Shown: positions 1 to 12,256 of the stretch, piece by piece
How positions within the stretch are numbered: position 1 is the stretch's first letter
How the letters are laid out: every line of letters starts with the position of its first letter
From: Siphlonurus alternatus
Lineage: Eukaryota; Arthropoda; Insecta; Ephemeroptera; Siphlonuridae
DNA: 64,000 bases
Assembly: GCA_949825025.1 (NCBI GenBank)
Contig: OX463779.1
Location: 28,858,539 to 28,922,538 of the forward strand
Direction of reading: 5' to 3'
The notes under the pieces: model-generated
Databases searched by the model: none
Seen by the model: only the letters and a program-made list of their open reading frames with translations
What the model was told of the DNA's origin: nothing
Made by a program: the position numbers and the translations under genes

Positions 1-224
1 TATAAGCACAGGTTGCTAATTTAGCCCTTATTAGGAAGAGGGGGGGTATTGCAATTTTATTTCAAAGTCTTTGCTTGGTTGGTGATGCAAGGTATTATCG
101 TACCGTACCTTTGGTGTCACTCTCTGTCCCCTACCCCTCTCGAAGATTCACTAGCGACTTATGCCCCCCAGTTCAAGGTCACGAGGTGACAGCCTCAGCT
201 GACAAAGTGTGTCTGGTGTCGCAG

Positions 225-2077
225 GTGTGGTTCCAAAACCGTCGCGCCAAGTGTCGCAAGCACGAGAGCCAGATGCAGAAGGGTGAGTCGTCAAAGCAGT
301 GCCTACAGCGCCATCAGCTAATGAGCGGGGGCCGCCCAAAGTGTAGCTACCTAAGTAATGAGGATCAAGCAATTAATTTAATTAATATTCAAGTAAAACT
401 GTTTTTTATAGCACGTTTATTTTATACTTACTAAACAATAAAGTAAAATTTAAATAATTATTATATTTCTAATATTAATATCAAGCAATTAAATAAAGTA
501 AATATATATATATAATTTAATTTAAGTTAATGCAGAAATTTTAGGCTTAATTTATTTAGGTCCTTTTAATCATAGAACTAAATATTTCATACCTCAAATA
601 TCTTGCTTATAAAAAAAACTGATATTAGGTCTGTTCGTAAATACACAATCAGAAAGAATCGATTATTTGAGATGAACCTTCTGTACAAATACGAAGAAAA
701 GGTAACAGGAACATATTATCGTAACATAAGGTTCATCTCAAATAATCGATTCTTTCTCATTGTGTATTTACGAACAGACCTGTTAATTATATAAACAAGT
801 AAATTTATTTTGTTATGAACACAATTGGGATTTTTAATTTCTACCCTAATGTGTTACAGATTACTAAAATTATAAATATACATGGCATATAACTGCATTA
901 TTATTATTATTTTTTTTTTGCAATTTTGTCATTTGGTATAATAATTTTCAATAAAGTTTATTTGGTATATGCATTGCCTATAGGGATGTATATATAATGT
1001 ATAATATCTATAATACTAATACTGTATGTATATATACTTAAAATTGTTAGTAACGATAGCGTTATAGTAAAAGAGGATCAAGCGTGTTTGTAATTTAGAA
1101 TAAATTTAACAATAAATACTTATATTTTTCGTTATATAAGTATCACCTAATAATTGGTCAATGCAACAAAAAATCGTGGCCTCCTTTTATAAAGCTACAA
1201 GTTAGTAAACTTACTTCAGCTTGCAGACATGCAGTATTTCCATGGCTTCAATATCTGCTACAGCGTTCTGTATCCACCTGCAGTATTGGTAAATATGTTA
1301 ATAAGTGATTATATTCAGTATTATAAATATGATGATTTAGATATTCCTCTGCAGTTGATAGCAGAATTTTTAAAAATATTTCATCATTCATTCCCTTCCT
1401 TGAAGGCAATGATAGTTTTCGAGGTTTCTAGAAAGCACTTAAGCAGATATGAAGCCATGACATTGCAACATCAGTCACTAAATGAGTAGGTGACCTGGTG
1501 CTCTTGTTCCAGCTGGTCTGCTGCTCAGTCATAGTCCCCCGGTGGTGACACCCCTGGAGCCCTGTCGAGTCGCCCCCTACGTAAGTGTTCCTTCACTGCG
1601 ACTCAGTCCTGCAGCATACGAGCGTCTACCGTTCGCCGCGGCCGCTGCGGCTGCTGCCGCTGCTTTCCCGAGCTTCGACCCCGCGTTACTGAGTGCAGCA
1701 CACCAGGTGAGTCTCTGTCACTTGGCTCAGCTGCTGACTTCATGGCACGTGACAAGACCCTGCTGTTGCAGTACGCTGCTGCGGCTGCGGCGCTCCAGCA
1801 GAGCTCGGGAGGTGGTAGCAGTCCTCCTAGACCTGGAAGCGGCCGAGGTGCTGCCTCCTCGCCGTCTCCAGCCCATGCACCGCCCCCACCACCCCCACTG
1901 CTGTTCTGTCCACCCCAGTATCCGCTTGGACTGCAGGCAGCGCTTGCAGCAGCGGCAGCAGCGGCGGCCCAACACGAACGGCTGCTGCTATGCAAGAACT
2001 CGAGTATTGCAGACTTACGGTTGAAAGCCAAGAAGCACGCAGAGGCGATGGGGTTGCATCAGGAGAGAACCGCGTGA
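225..2077 (+). CDS. SHOX: SHOX-family paired-like homeobox transcription factor, 3' part (5' end outside window)
   Basis: Sequence-specific nuclear DNA-binding regulator; only the last three coding exons are present: 225-282, 1513-1706 and 1772-2077 (185 residues plus stop, frame kept at both joins). Exon 225-282 encodes homeodomain recognition helix 3 (VWFQNRRAKCRKHES), starting directly after the intron that splits the homeobox before this V. The next exon carries CRVAPYV, as in vertebrate SHOX/SHOX2, then a ten-alanine run. The last exon has alanine and proline runs and a C-terminal OAR motif, SIADLRLKAKKHAEAMGL, which differs from my memory of vertebrate SHOX at two positions. Acceptors end in gcag, ccag and tgcag; donors are GTGAGT. 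An in-frame GTAAGT inside the middle exon could give a shorter form. SHOX versus SHOX2 cannot be separated. Family assignment is strong; the start and the rest of the homeodomain lie upstream of base 1. Confidence 0.9.
627..781. mobile_element. Short hairpin MITE in the SHOX intron
   Basis: Seen directly: bases 627-682 and 728-781 are near-perfect reverse complements, starting AGGTCTGTTCGTAAATACAC and ending with its complement, with about 45 bp between. No coding capacity and no clear target duplication. The first 13 bases resemble the termini of the element at 31967-32689 (AGGTCTGTTTGTAAA), so the two may belong to one family. Confidence 0.8.
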
Positions 2078-4130
2078 AGGAGGACTCGAAGTGTCTCGTT
2101 AGCTCGTAACTGTTGAAATATAATTAAATACTAAAATTACAAAAATTTAGCTCTTTTTCGATGTCAATATGCAACAAAATATATAACGTTCTACCAATGC
2201 ATAAATACTTATTTTAAAACATTAACTAAAAAATACATTGTTTCAAATCAATTTGACCTTTTACTTACATCATAACGTTGTACTACATTACAGTGATTCT
2301 GATTTCTATGATCACGAATGAGAAAAACAATCAGTGAAATTGTGGAGCACAAAACAACATGAAATGAAAAGAACGTAAATTGTTTTAAAAAAAAGTCTGT
2401 ATCGCTAATAATTGTATTGAAATAATTCATTTTTTTTTGTTAATTTTATTTGATTAATTCAAAATTTTAATTTGTGAATAATACAGGATTCATAATTAGA
2501 TTTGTATGTTCACTTTGTCCATTAGTTTGATAATTATACTATGTTCTGACTGGATATGTATAACTATGTTGTTTATTGTTTACCATGGCACGCCAGCCAA
2601 TGAAGTTGTTATGTACATATTAATTACTTTGTGATGAAATGAAAACGCGGCAGTGACGGGCGTCATAAATCAGGCTGTGCCGTGACAAGATACAAATTGC
2701 TTTGTCTCTCTGATTGTGTAATGTACATTTCCAATTGAGAAAGATGAATAATTACATTGCAAATTAAACTGGATGTTTTACATTAACATGTTGATTTATT
2801 TATTTTAATAATTTAGTAGCAAATTTGATATATAATTATAAAATATATGAATATTTAATCATTTTTCCGTTACAGCACACAAACCTTTATCTCTCTTTTT
2901 TTACATTAAAAAAATCATTAACTCAATCAATTTAAGATGTGAATATACTTTATAGCATAGATTATTTTTTAAAAAAAATATGGAAAGGCTTATATTAATG
3001 AACATAAAAATTAATAATTAATAAATTAACATTATAATCTTAATTTTTGGAAATTTGAAACAAAATTTAATATTCAAAATATTACTACAATAAAAAATAC
3101 ATACAGTTGCTTAGCTCAATTCCTATTCACACTCACTCTATCAGGAGTGATCATGATTAATTGATTTTTTTTTAAATTTGTTTATTCAGAAATAAAACCT
3201 ACTTATTACAATGGAAATACAAATTAGATTCGGTTTATTTTAATAGTCTATGATTGATCTAAATCTACTGATAAGTGATAAGAAATAACAATAATATACT
3301 CTTTTTGCATGAAAACGTTGCTGTATTTTCTGATACTGTACGGAGTGACACATAATGTTGCGGAGGATTTTAAAAGTATTATAATTAATGTTAATGATAT
3401 TATAATAATAAAGCATCGCTGCTACAGAAACAGCGTAGTTAGTGCGGTTCCTTAACATAATTAAGCTTTTCATTTTATGCCATAAACAATCGCAGTATTA
3501 TAATTATTTTTGTTTCGGTAATAATCTCTAATACTGTAATTTAATTTCCTGGATATTTACAATAACCTTTATATAAATATATATTTATATTTATGTATGG
3601 CTGACGTTATAGCCATCATTTAAAAAAAATTCGGAAGTAGGTTAAATTTTTGTCATTCGAAGAAGGAACGGAGGGGGGGGGGGCATGAGAAGTGTGTGGG
3701 GGTAAATTCCACCCACAGCCCTTATCTTCTTCCCTACACCGCGACCAATTCGGGGGGTATACCCTCCTCTCCCTAGCTACGTCACATTATGTTCCTGAAT
3801 GCTCACATCTCGTAAGGCCACCGTCAAAGCACGCAACAGCTCTTGAGGTTTTCTCGAGACGACGTGGCGATCACTCACCGCGGCTCTCGCGTCAGCTCGT
3901 GTAGCTTCCAGCCCGCTGCTCCCGCGCGCACATTGCACGTCATTTGTCTCAGGAGCAAGATGACTTTGACAACTAAGGACCCTGCATGGTATGACGATCG
4001 AGAGTCGTCTGTATGGTCTATACCTCCATATATTGCATGGATTCAGAATGCATGAGATCACCAGATGCAACGTACACTATACTCACACCAGACAGCAAAT
4101 ATTTGCCTTATATACATATAGAATTGGTGT
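2078..4130. other. Intergenic, downstream of SHOX; no gene seen
   Basis: Mostly AT-rich sequence without coding signals; it probably contains the SHOX 3' untranslated region. Two stretches stand out by composition: about 2640-2740 (contains gacgggcgtcataaatcagg) and about 3660-4040 (richer in GC, short G run at 3671-3683). Either could be a regulatory element, but nothing in the sequence proves it. Confidence 0.5.
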
Positions 4131-4256
4131 GTACAGTCGTCGCCTCAAATTTTTTTCTTTGTGACTTTGTTAATCATCATACCCCATAAGAATAACACAA
4201 AGCATGGGCATTAACAAGGCTGCAAATGGAAAATTTTTCAAGACGACGAGTGTACC
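4131..4256. mobile_element. MITE, GTACAGTCGTCGCC family, copy 1
   Basis: Inverted ends GTACAGTCGTCGCC and its imperfect complement (gacgacgagtgtac) flank about 125 bp. The arms extend inward through a shared segment around ccttgttaat and aaatggaaaatttt. Related copies lie at 11243-11381 and 14422-14551. Confidence 0.75.
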
Positions 4257-5107
4257 TAGAGATACGAAAAATGACTGGTTCATTTTTGTTCGAAGAATCA
4301 AATAAGAACTAAATTAAATTTATACTTGATAAAATAAGTTATTAATATAATAAGAATAGATGGATTAGTATACTAATACTGACTAATACTAATACGGTGT
4401 AAAATGTACGGTTTATACTTTATATTATTTGCGGCAGATATATTATATACTGATCGAGGTATCATACATTATTTTAATTGAAAAGAAATCGTAAGTAGAA
4501 AGCAAAGTTACGCAAAATAACAATTTAACATTAACTAATTGAATGCCTCATACAAAAGAAGTATATAATTATATATTATAGACTGTACAATGTAAATATA
4601 AAATAATTTTTTGACCGCTGACACGGATGGAGGTGAGATATTATGGTTGGGAGAAAATTGCATTGTACCTCTCCACAATCCTTATTTAATGATTAAACTT
4701 GATGACGTGGCGCCATCTTGCCCGAGGCCGAGTGTAGAGGGGTGATCCCAAGCGCCATAGGCAGAAGCACAGCAGTGGAAAGACCACAAAATTTGATTCG
4801 AATTTTATGTTCGCGTGGCAATATAATTTGCATCTCTTCACGCGAACTAGCACATTGTGTGTAGCCAAGAGTGAAAACGAGAAGAGTTGTAATGGCAACC
4901 AATACAGTGAATCAGTACGGAGGGAGGGAGAGAGCATCGTTACACAGAATATATATTTTACCATGAATATAGTTTCAAATACTTACTATATTTCATGCAT
5001 AAAATATATTAATAATATATATATATTATAATATTTTTCTATTTCCTTTTACATCTTAGTAATTTTTTAACGTAAAACTCAATAAGAAAAAATTATAAAT
5101 ATGCATG

Positions 5108-5109
<2 letters not shown>

Positions 5110-5172
<63 letters not shown>
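5110..5172. repeat. (TA)n microsatellite
   Basis: About 31 uninterrupted TA units. The tyrosine/isoleucine-rich reading frame across it is an artefact of the repeat. Confidence 0.98.
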
Positions 5173-5176
<4 letters not shown>

Positions 5177-7388
5177 TATAGTATCCGCAAAGTCTATGAT
5201 GATGAACATTAATTATTGAAGTATAAACAATCATTTTGTTCAATGGCATGTAAAAATTTATATAATTTTTTACCATTGTATCATAGTTTTTTTTTTTCGT
5301 ATGTTGTCTTATATATAAGACTAATTATAGGTCACCAAAATTAATTATATCACTAGAATCAAAAGTTGCTCCTCTCTTCATAGCTAGCTTTACTGTAAGA
5401 ATGATCTATTGAAAACGGATAATAATTAATATAAAATTCAATTGACAACAATAATATAATATATATAAAACTATATTAAAAATAAAAATTCTACATATAG
5501 GATTATATAACATGAAATTATATTCAAACAGCTGCCTATTTTCATTTTTAAAATTTTGATTTTTATTAAGTGTGAAATAAAAATATTGATTATATGAAGA
5601 AAATTAAAATTCATAAGCTTAGCGGCAACTCACATAGATAGGAGCATTTATTACGAGCGCTCGGCCCTCCTACATGTCACCCCCTCCCCTACTGAACCTC
5701 CCCTCGCTGGCTTCCTCCACCTCCCTGGCTGTATCTCATCTGCGGCCGGCCCGATATATCATAGGGCCAGACAGGATTATGGCCGTCATGAATTTTGGAT
5801 CGTCTAAGATTGAATTAAAGTGCCGTTAAACAGAATCCAATGTTTTTGATCTAATAGTGCGTCTAAACAGTTGTATATCACTTGTCCCATCTTGTTTGAA
5901 ACACAGTAGGGGAATAATGCTTAAGTGGGATGCCTTCCTTTTATACTGCATATATGTCTCTGATAATATATTGTATAATATAAAATCTCAACATACAAAT
6001 TATAATGTTAAAAAAAAATGTGAAAATAAAATTAAAACCACAAATGACTTTATAACTATAGAATATTGCTATGTTATTTTAAACAAGAGTAGACAGATTG
6101 GGGTCGGATAATTTTATAATACTGCAGTAAAAATGAAAATTTTTCACATTTTAATTAAATTATTTTTAAATTTAAAAAATTAAAAATACGAAACTTCCAA
6201 ATTAATTTTCTGAATATACTTTCTCCAATTTTAATATTTGACAGGACTTTTTTTATTTAAGTAAAAATTTTATAAAAATTATAAATTAATATTTATATAA
6301 TTATATATGTGTTTTGAAAAGGAAGCTTTTTTTCCTAAAATGGGGAAAAACGTAAGGAAAATTGTATTAAAATTTTTAGTTTATGTTTATCTAAAAAAAA
6401 TCCCTATGATATATATTTTATATTTATTTTTTATTGGTTATGTCTAAGCTACTTTCAAATACTGTAAAGATAAATTTACGTTTGATAGGTGTTTAGAAAT
6501 ATGGTCCATTCACTTTCTTTTTTTCCCTCCTCCTTATTCTGGACAGCTACATAAAAAACAGCCAGGGGAATGACTAGCTGCTGCCTGGGTTCTGCCCCCC
6601 CCCCCTTCCATGCCTCATTGGAGAGAGTGACCGTCTCCTCCCGGCCAGCCATGATTCGCAACAGCCCGATAAATCCTCACCCCACATCGACATAATCACG
6701 ACCTAATGGAATTAAATTGACTGAAAAAAAAACTTTATATTGGATGAACGTTTATTTTAGTTTTATATCCTATTCTATTTGCTTGATTGCAATTGTTTTA
6801 ACTAAAAATGCTCCCTATCTACACAACAAAGCTCTAGCTGACACCTGTAAAAAGCTTTAACTTCCCTTTATATTTATATTATATATTTCTTTTAAGCAAT
6901 GTAATCTACTTAATTTAATATATTTGAGCAAACTCTTTATCCGAGAACACGATGACGAGTATATATAATTAATCGCATAGTGGGGTCCTATACTCGTTCT
7001 ACATCACATCCATATACATGAGTTATATTGTATAATATAACTCATGTATATAGTTGTATGTACAAGCATACAAATATAAAATTAATTAATCAATATCATA
7101 TTTGTAAGTTTAAACAAGTTGTAATAACATACTCTGCATTTTAATCTTAAAAAAATATCAATATAAACAGATTAAATTATATATCAATATAGATATCCCC
7201 GAGGATCAAACTGGCCCAAAAGCCATTCAGGTATATAATATATATACTGCAATGTAGAAGGGTGTTTTCTGAATCTATGAAAACAAGAAACAATGTCATA
7301 TATCTTTAGTGAAAAGTGGATATAATTAAGCTATAGGTTATTCTTATATGCTCAAATAATCTTCAGTTCTGTTACATTATTATAATAT

Positions 7389-7420
<32 letters not shown>

Positions 7421-8475
7421 CATATATAATATATATACTTTAAAATGACTAAAAATACTATACATTGATAAAAATAATTTATAGTGTATTTTTGAAGAAA
7501 AAAAAATCTTGATTTATTTCCCTGTACTCGATTTCAAAATTTGGGTCAGAGGCGAAATAATATTCACCTATAGTGTTATAACGCACATTATAATACACAA
7601 AATAATTACGTTTAAAAAGTATTTTGCCTTCCTTATATGATGGTAAGAGTGTTAAGAAAGTATATATTAACTACTTTTATCTACGGTAAGATATTTTGCA
7701 TGGTAAGTCAATTGTCAGACATAACCAGTGTAATTGTAATTACTATAGCTGGCTTTATCAGTCACGGCCTAGACATTTAATAGAGGCTTCAAGTGATGCG
7801 CTTTCGCTGCGCAACTGTTTGTCGCTAAGGTTCATCTTGCACTTGAAAATGAAGCAAAGTGTTTTTTTAACTTTTCTTGGTTATAAATCAAGTAAAAAAT
7901 CTAAATCTTGAATTATCTACTGTATTTTTCAGTTTGGACCAAAGTTCCGTAAAGAAATTTTCCCTGAAAAATCTTATTCTTAGTGAAAAAACGAATTCAC
8001 GTTTTTTTTTTTTACATAGGTTTGGTATAGCGGGTGGGATCACCGAAAAATCAGCTGAATTGAAGCCTCTATTTACTAAACCACATCATACATGGTTATT
8101 AGAGATTTCCAGGTAAATTAAAATATAGTTACGGTTCATGTCACACAACAACCGGTTAATCAAGTTGGTAAAGTCATGAAAATTATTTTACAAGATTATA
8201 TAAAAATATATATTTTAGAATTGGTTAATAAGCTAGGCAAAATGGAATTAACCTTATTTTTTAATTAAGTGGGGAGGATAAAAACTAAAACGTGGACCAA
8301 TTCAATTCAAAAAGGCTTTATTCAGAAAAACAATTTGAATTTCATCCTGTAACTTATGCAACTAGGAAAACAGACATGCTCTACTGGTTGCCTGTTCACA
8401 GTTTTGCATGCAGGCGAACTTTTTGCGTCCAGCTTCTGATTTTATGTTATAAGGAAAAACAGCTTTCATTGAAAC

Positions 8476-8582
<107 letters not shown>

Positions 8583-9040
8583 TAATATACTATATATAGT
8601 ATATAGTATAAAATGTCAATAAACACTATTCAAATGGAAAAGAAAAGCAATTAAATTAATTTGTGATTTAATTTCTCAAACATAGAAGTCAGCGAAGAAA
8701 AAATATATATTGTTTGACAAAAACTTATTTTTATTACATACCAGCAAAAATTACAACCTCAAGATTTATAAGTTTTTTTTTTATTTTAGTTTAGTTTTAT
8801 AATTTGACATGATTTAGTGAGTTTTATAAAACATTTATAGTGATGACAAGTGAATTATAATTTTTTTTTTTTTCAATTCAGAGGGAAAAAACTCAACCAA
8901 ATCAACGTATAATTCTATGGTGCCGTAGGGAATCTACCGTGTATATATATGGTGTGTAATGGAAACATATATAGTGAACGAGATAGCTATATAGCAAGGG
9001 TTTCTACTGCTGCTGTAGTACTCAACTGTAGAGCAGTAAA

Positions 9041-9300
9041 TTAAATTTCAGTCGTAGCTGGATCTGTAATTGATCTTTCTGCCTCGCTTAGTCGAGAACA
9101 AATTACAGCCAATTGTCGCGAATAAACGTGATTCGCTAACTCTACCCCCTCCCCTTTCCCCTCGTCTCGCCACCGCGACTATATAAAACACACAGTAGCG
9201 TCCACATTGACTTGCAAATGCCGACGACGATGCTTTTGCCCACTACACTATACTACTGTATACTAGCTACGATTTACTAAAACTTTTATCAATCAAAGTA
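9041..9300 (+). promoter_or_regulatory. GC-elevated island with a TATA box; candidate promoter or enhancer
   Basis: An isolated block with homeodomain-type ATTA/TAAT cores (gtaattgat, acaaattaca) and CG-containing words (ttgtcgcgaataaacgtg). A CT-rich strip and a good TATA box, ctatataaaa at about 9179-9188, follow. Some 40 bp further on is an ATG (9218) that opens only a 20-codon frame. It looks like a promoter or enhancer in the desert beside the homeobox gene, but no exon can be assigned to it. Confidence 0.35.
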
Positions 9301-11242
9301 TACTGTGTATGATATATTTTATATCTTTACAAATTTTTTAATGTTTTTACTTGAGTAAGTAATAAAGTTTATATATATTATATATGAAAAATTTACAATA
9401 TTCAAATAGCTAACATTATAAAAATCTTCTTGATAAAAAATATCCTTATATTGTGTGCAAATTTTAGTTTATTTACATATAAAAAGTTTAGAAAGTGTTT
9501 ATAAACGCTATCAAGCAGAAAATAATATGTAGTGATAATTCAATTCTTTTATAATATACGTACAGTGCTCTCCATGCATGCTTGCCGTATAAAAGTTATT
9601 TAGCTGCATGTAATCAAGCACACTTTATTATAACTGCAGAAAACTTATTATACACAATACATATCATATCCTACATAATATATATAGTAGCATATATATG
9701 TATTAAATGCATGACAGGCTATGAAAGCTGACAATTATTTACAACTTTTTTTCCTCTGCCATTTTATTATCAACATAATGTTTATGCAATTTTTATTAAT
9801 TAATTCATGAATTTAGTAGCATTTTTTAATGCGGTAAAAAATACACCACGTGTATATATACCTTCAATTCAAATTCAATGTATTAACTTTACTTGATATA
9901 GTTTATACACTATGCATCGAAAGTGTTTAGTATTATAGCACTATATATATGGCATTTATTTTTATATTTTCCAGTGCAAAATAAGGAGATCGTATCATGT
10001 TGTAAAACATATTAAACAATTAATATATTAAATAAATTAAATGACATAATTATATACAACCATGTATAAATTATATATGTACATCACATATTATATGAAA
10101 TTATGCAAAAATTACAATTAAGATAAAAATTTAATTCTGATAAGAGCGATAATTTTGATTACTATATAATTTCCAAACGATAATATATTCTTTATTGCAA
10201 ATAGTATTATATATACATTTATGTATAAAATACATGTATAATTTTATTTTAACAGTATAACAATAAAAAGGAGAGTGTACGGGAGTTTCAGGTTTAGGTT
10301 TGGGTATTTAGCACGTAGATTTCCGAATTAAGGCACCCGAAGATCTTCGGGATGTATAAGGCAGAAAACACTAAAATCCTATGTTGTGCGGGTTAAAACA
10401 CCTAACTCACAACATCTATTTTTTATAATAATAGTTTTGGTCGCCAAATATTTTTCTTCAATAGTATTAATTTGTTTTTCTTCTTGTCACGTACCATTAA
10501 AAAAAAAAGAGAAAAAAGAAAGAAAAATCATGTGAATATACTGTAGTCAGGAGAAATTAATTTCGGTACCAACTTAAGTCTTTAGCACGCTATACCGCTG
10601 ACAAGTATAATGGTTTGCCTAACAAAATCGTGCTGACGTCAAATTACTTTATTACGTACGTATGATGAAAGACCCGGCCGTATATATATACCAGTGTATA
10701 CAAATCAATTAAGAGGATATAAGGACTACACTCCACCCTTCAAGCATATTATACAAGCTAGAGCACAAGGAAAAATTAAAAAGGAATATGGGACCAAGTA
10801 CCGTTTTTGCCTCCCGCCGCTATAATATTATGTATAATATATATTATAATACAGTACAATTATATAATTATACATGATCGACGCGCGCACACGATTTTTT
10901 TCTCCGGTTTAAATTAATCGTTATTTTATTTTTTAGGTGCAATAGAGAATAATGTTGTATTTTTTTGTTTTTTTATTATCAATAAAGATGCAACCCGAAC
11001 GAACTAATTCAAATAATTCAAATGTAAAGATGATACTTAATTTTGCTAATGTGCATTATATATATTAATGATATAATTAAACTTATGTAATCTGGAAGAC
11101 GATCGAATGTCTTAATTGTATGTGTGGGAAAAGCACGTACGTCACACGTATATACGTGTAATATACTCATAATAATTATAATATAATGAATTAATTAAAT
11201 ATAACTATATATATAATATATATATATTTAATACATACTGAT
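9301..11242. other. AT-rich intergenic, no gene seen
   Basis: No coding signal. A short perfect palindrome, cccgaagatcttcggg (10347-10362), and a few GC-containing patches near 10560-10680 are the only local structure noticed. Confidence 0.5.
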
Positions 11243-11381
11243 GTACAGTTGTCGCCTCAGAAAATTTTCCGTTGTGGCCTTGTTAATTATCACTGTACCC
11301 CGTACAGGGACGTATAATACAAGACATGCATGGCATGAATGAAGGCTGCAAATGGAAAATTTGCCAAGGCGACGGGTGTAC
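11243..11381. mobile_element. MITE, GTACAGTCGTCGCC family, copy 2
   Basis: Left end gtacagttgtcgcc, right end ggcgacgggtgtac. The interior shares ccttgttaat and ctgcaaatggaaaattt with the copy at 4131. About 139 bp, noncoding. Confidence 0.75.
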
Positions 11382-11657
11382 AAAAATACTGAATTTAAAT
11401 AAGTATCCAAATTCAAAGCAATTATAACATTTTTGCAAGTATTGAAAATCTTATTTAAATTTATGCAGATATTGCAAGCTATATATATTACCTGGGAGCG
11501 ATCGTGTGGGAATTAATTTTAAAAATCTAAATATATTATAGTCTAATATTAATTTAATACAATTTTTTTATAACGTATTATAACGTACGGGCGTGTTCAC
11601 TGTTTAGGTATCTACATACAACATATATCGATCATAAAGTTAGAGCATGCATGGTCG

Positions 11658-12012
11658 TTAAGGGTAAGGTAACGCCACCAATTTTAAAAAAAAACCCTCT
11701 CACAAAAATTCTGAAAAAAATTTAAAATGTTCTCCTCTATACCCCCTATCAGTACCTAAAATATCAGGTATACAAATACGATCTAGTTTTTGAGTTATAA
11801 AATTTTAAATTTGACTACTTTAACATGGAGAAATGAAACTCCCATGTTAAATTGGTCAACTTTAAAAATTCATAACTAAAAAACTAGATCGTATTTGTAT
11901 ACCTGATATTTTAGCTACTGATAGGGGGTGTAGAGGAGAACATTTTAAATTTTTTTCAGAATTTTTGTGAGAGGGATTTTTTTTAACATTGGTGGCGTTA
12001 CCTTACCCTTAA
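11658..12012. mobile_element. TTAA-flanked palindromic MITE, copy 1 (GGGTAAGG ends, core I)
   Basis: Both ends carry TTAA next to GGGTAAGGTAACGCC and its complement. The arms are complementary almost to the centre, where taacatggagaaatgaaactc separates them. Core I words are gttctcctctac, ccccctatcagta and aaatatcaggtatac. Noncoding, hairpin-forming, probably moved by a transposase supplied elsewhere. TTAA target duplication is typical of the piggyBac superfamily, but the assignment is inference. Confidence 0.85.
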
Positions 12013-12078
12013 TGTCATTATGTTTCATTTATACACATTAATGCAGTAGGTAGTATATAGCCCGTTATAGTTATATTT

Positions 12079-12148
<70 letters not shown>
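12079..12148. repeat. (TA)n microsatellite
   Basis: About 34 TA units directly upstream of a LINE-like 3' tail. Confidence 0.97.
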
Positions 12149-12152
<4 letters not shown>

Positions 12153-12207
12153 GTTGGATGGAAGAGTGGGCCTAATGGCCTAAATCCCGCCCTCAATAAA
12201 GACGATT

Positions 12208-12254
<47 letters not shown>

Positions 12255-12256
12255 TA
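12149..12256 (+). mobile_element. 5'-truncated non-LTR retrotransposon (or SINE) 3' end with (TTTA)n tail
   Basis: A non-repetitive head (gggttggatggaagagtggg, cctaaatcccgccctcaata) ends in an AATAAAG signal and then runs into a pure (TTTA)n tail at 12211-12256. This is the usual look of a LINE 3' terminus with a short tandem tail. No reverse-transcriptase sequence remains, so the clade cannot be named. Confidence 0.55.

Noticed and set aside
5079..5276. Tyrosine/isoleucine-repeat frames over (TA)n runs here and at 8292 and 49762
   Set aside because: Artefacts of dinucleotide repeats, which encode alternating I and Y in any frame.
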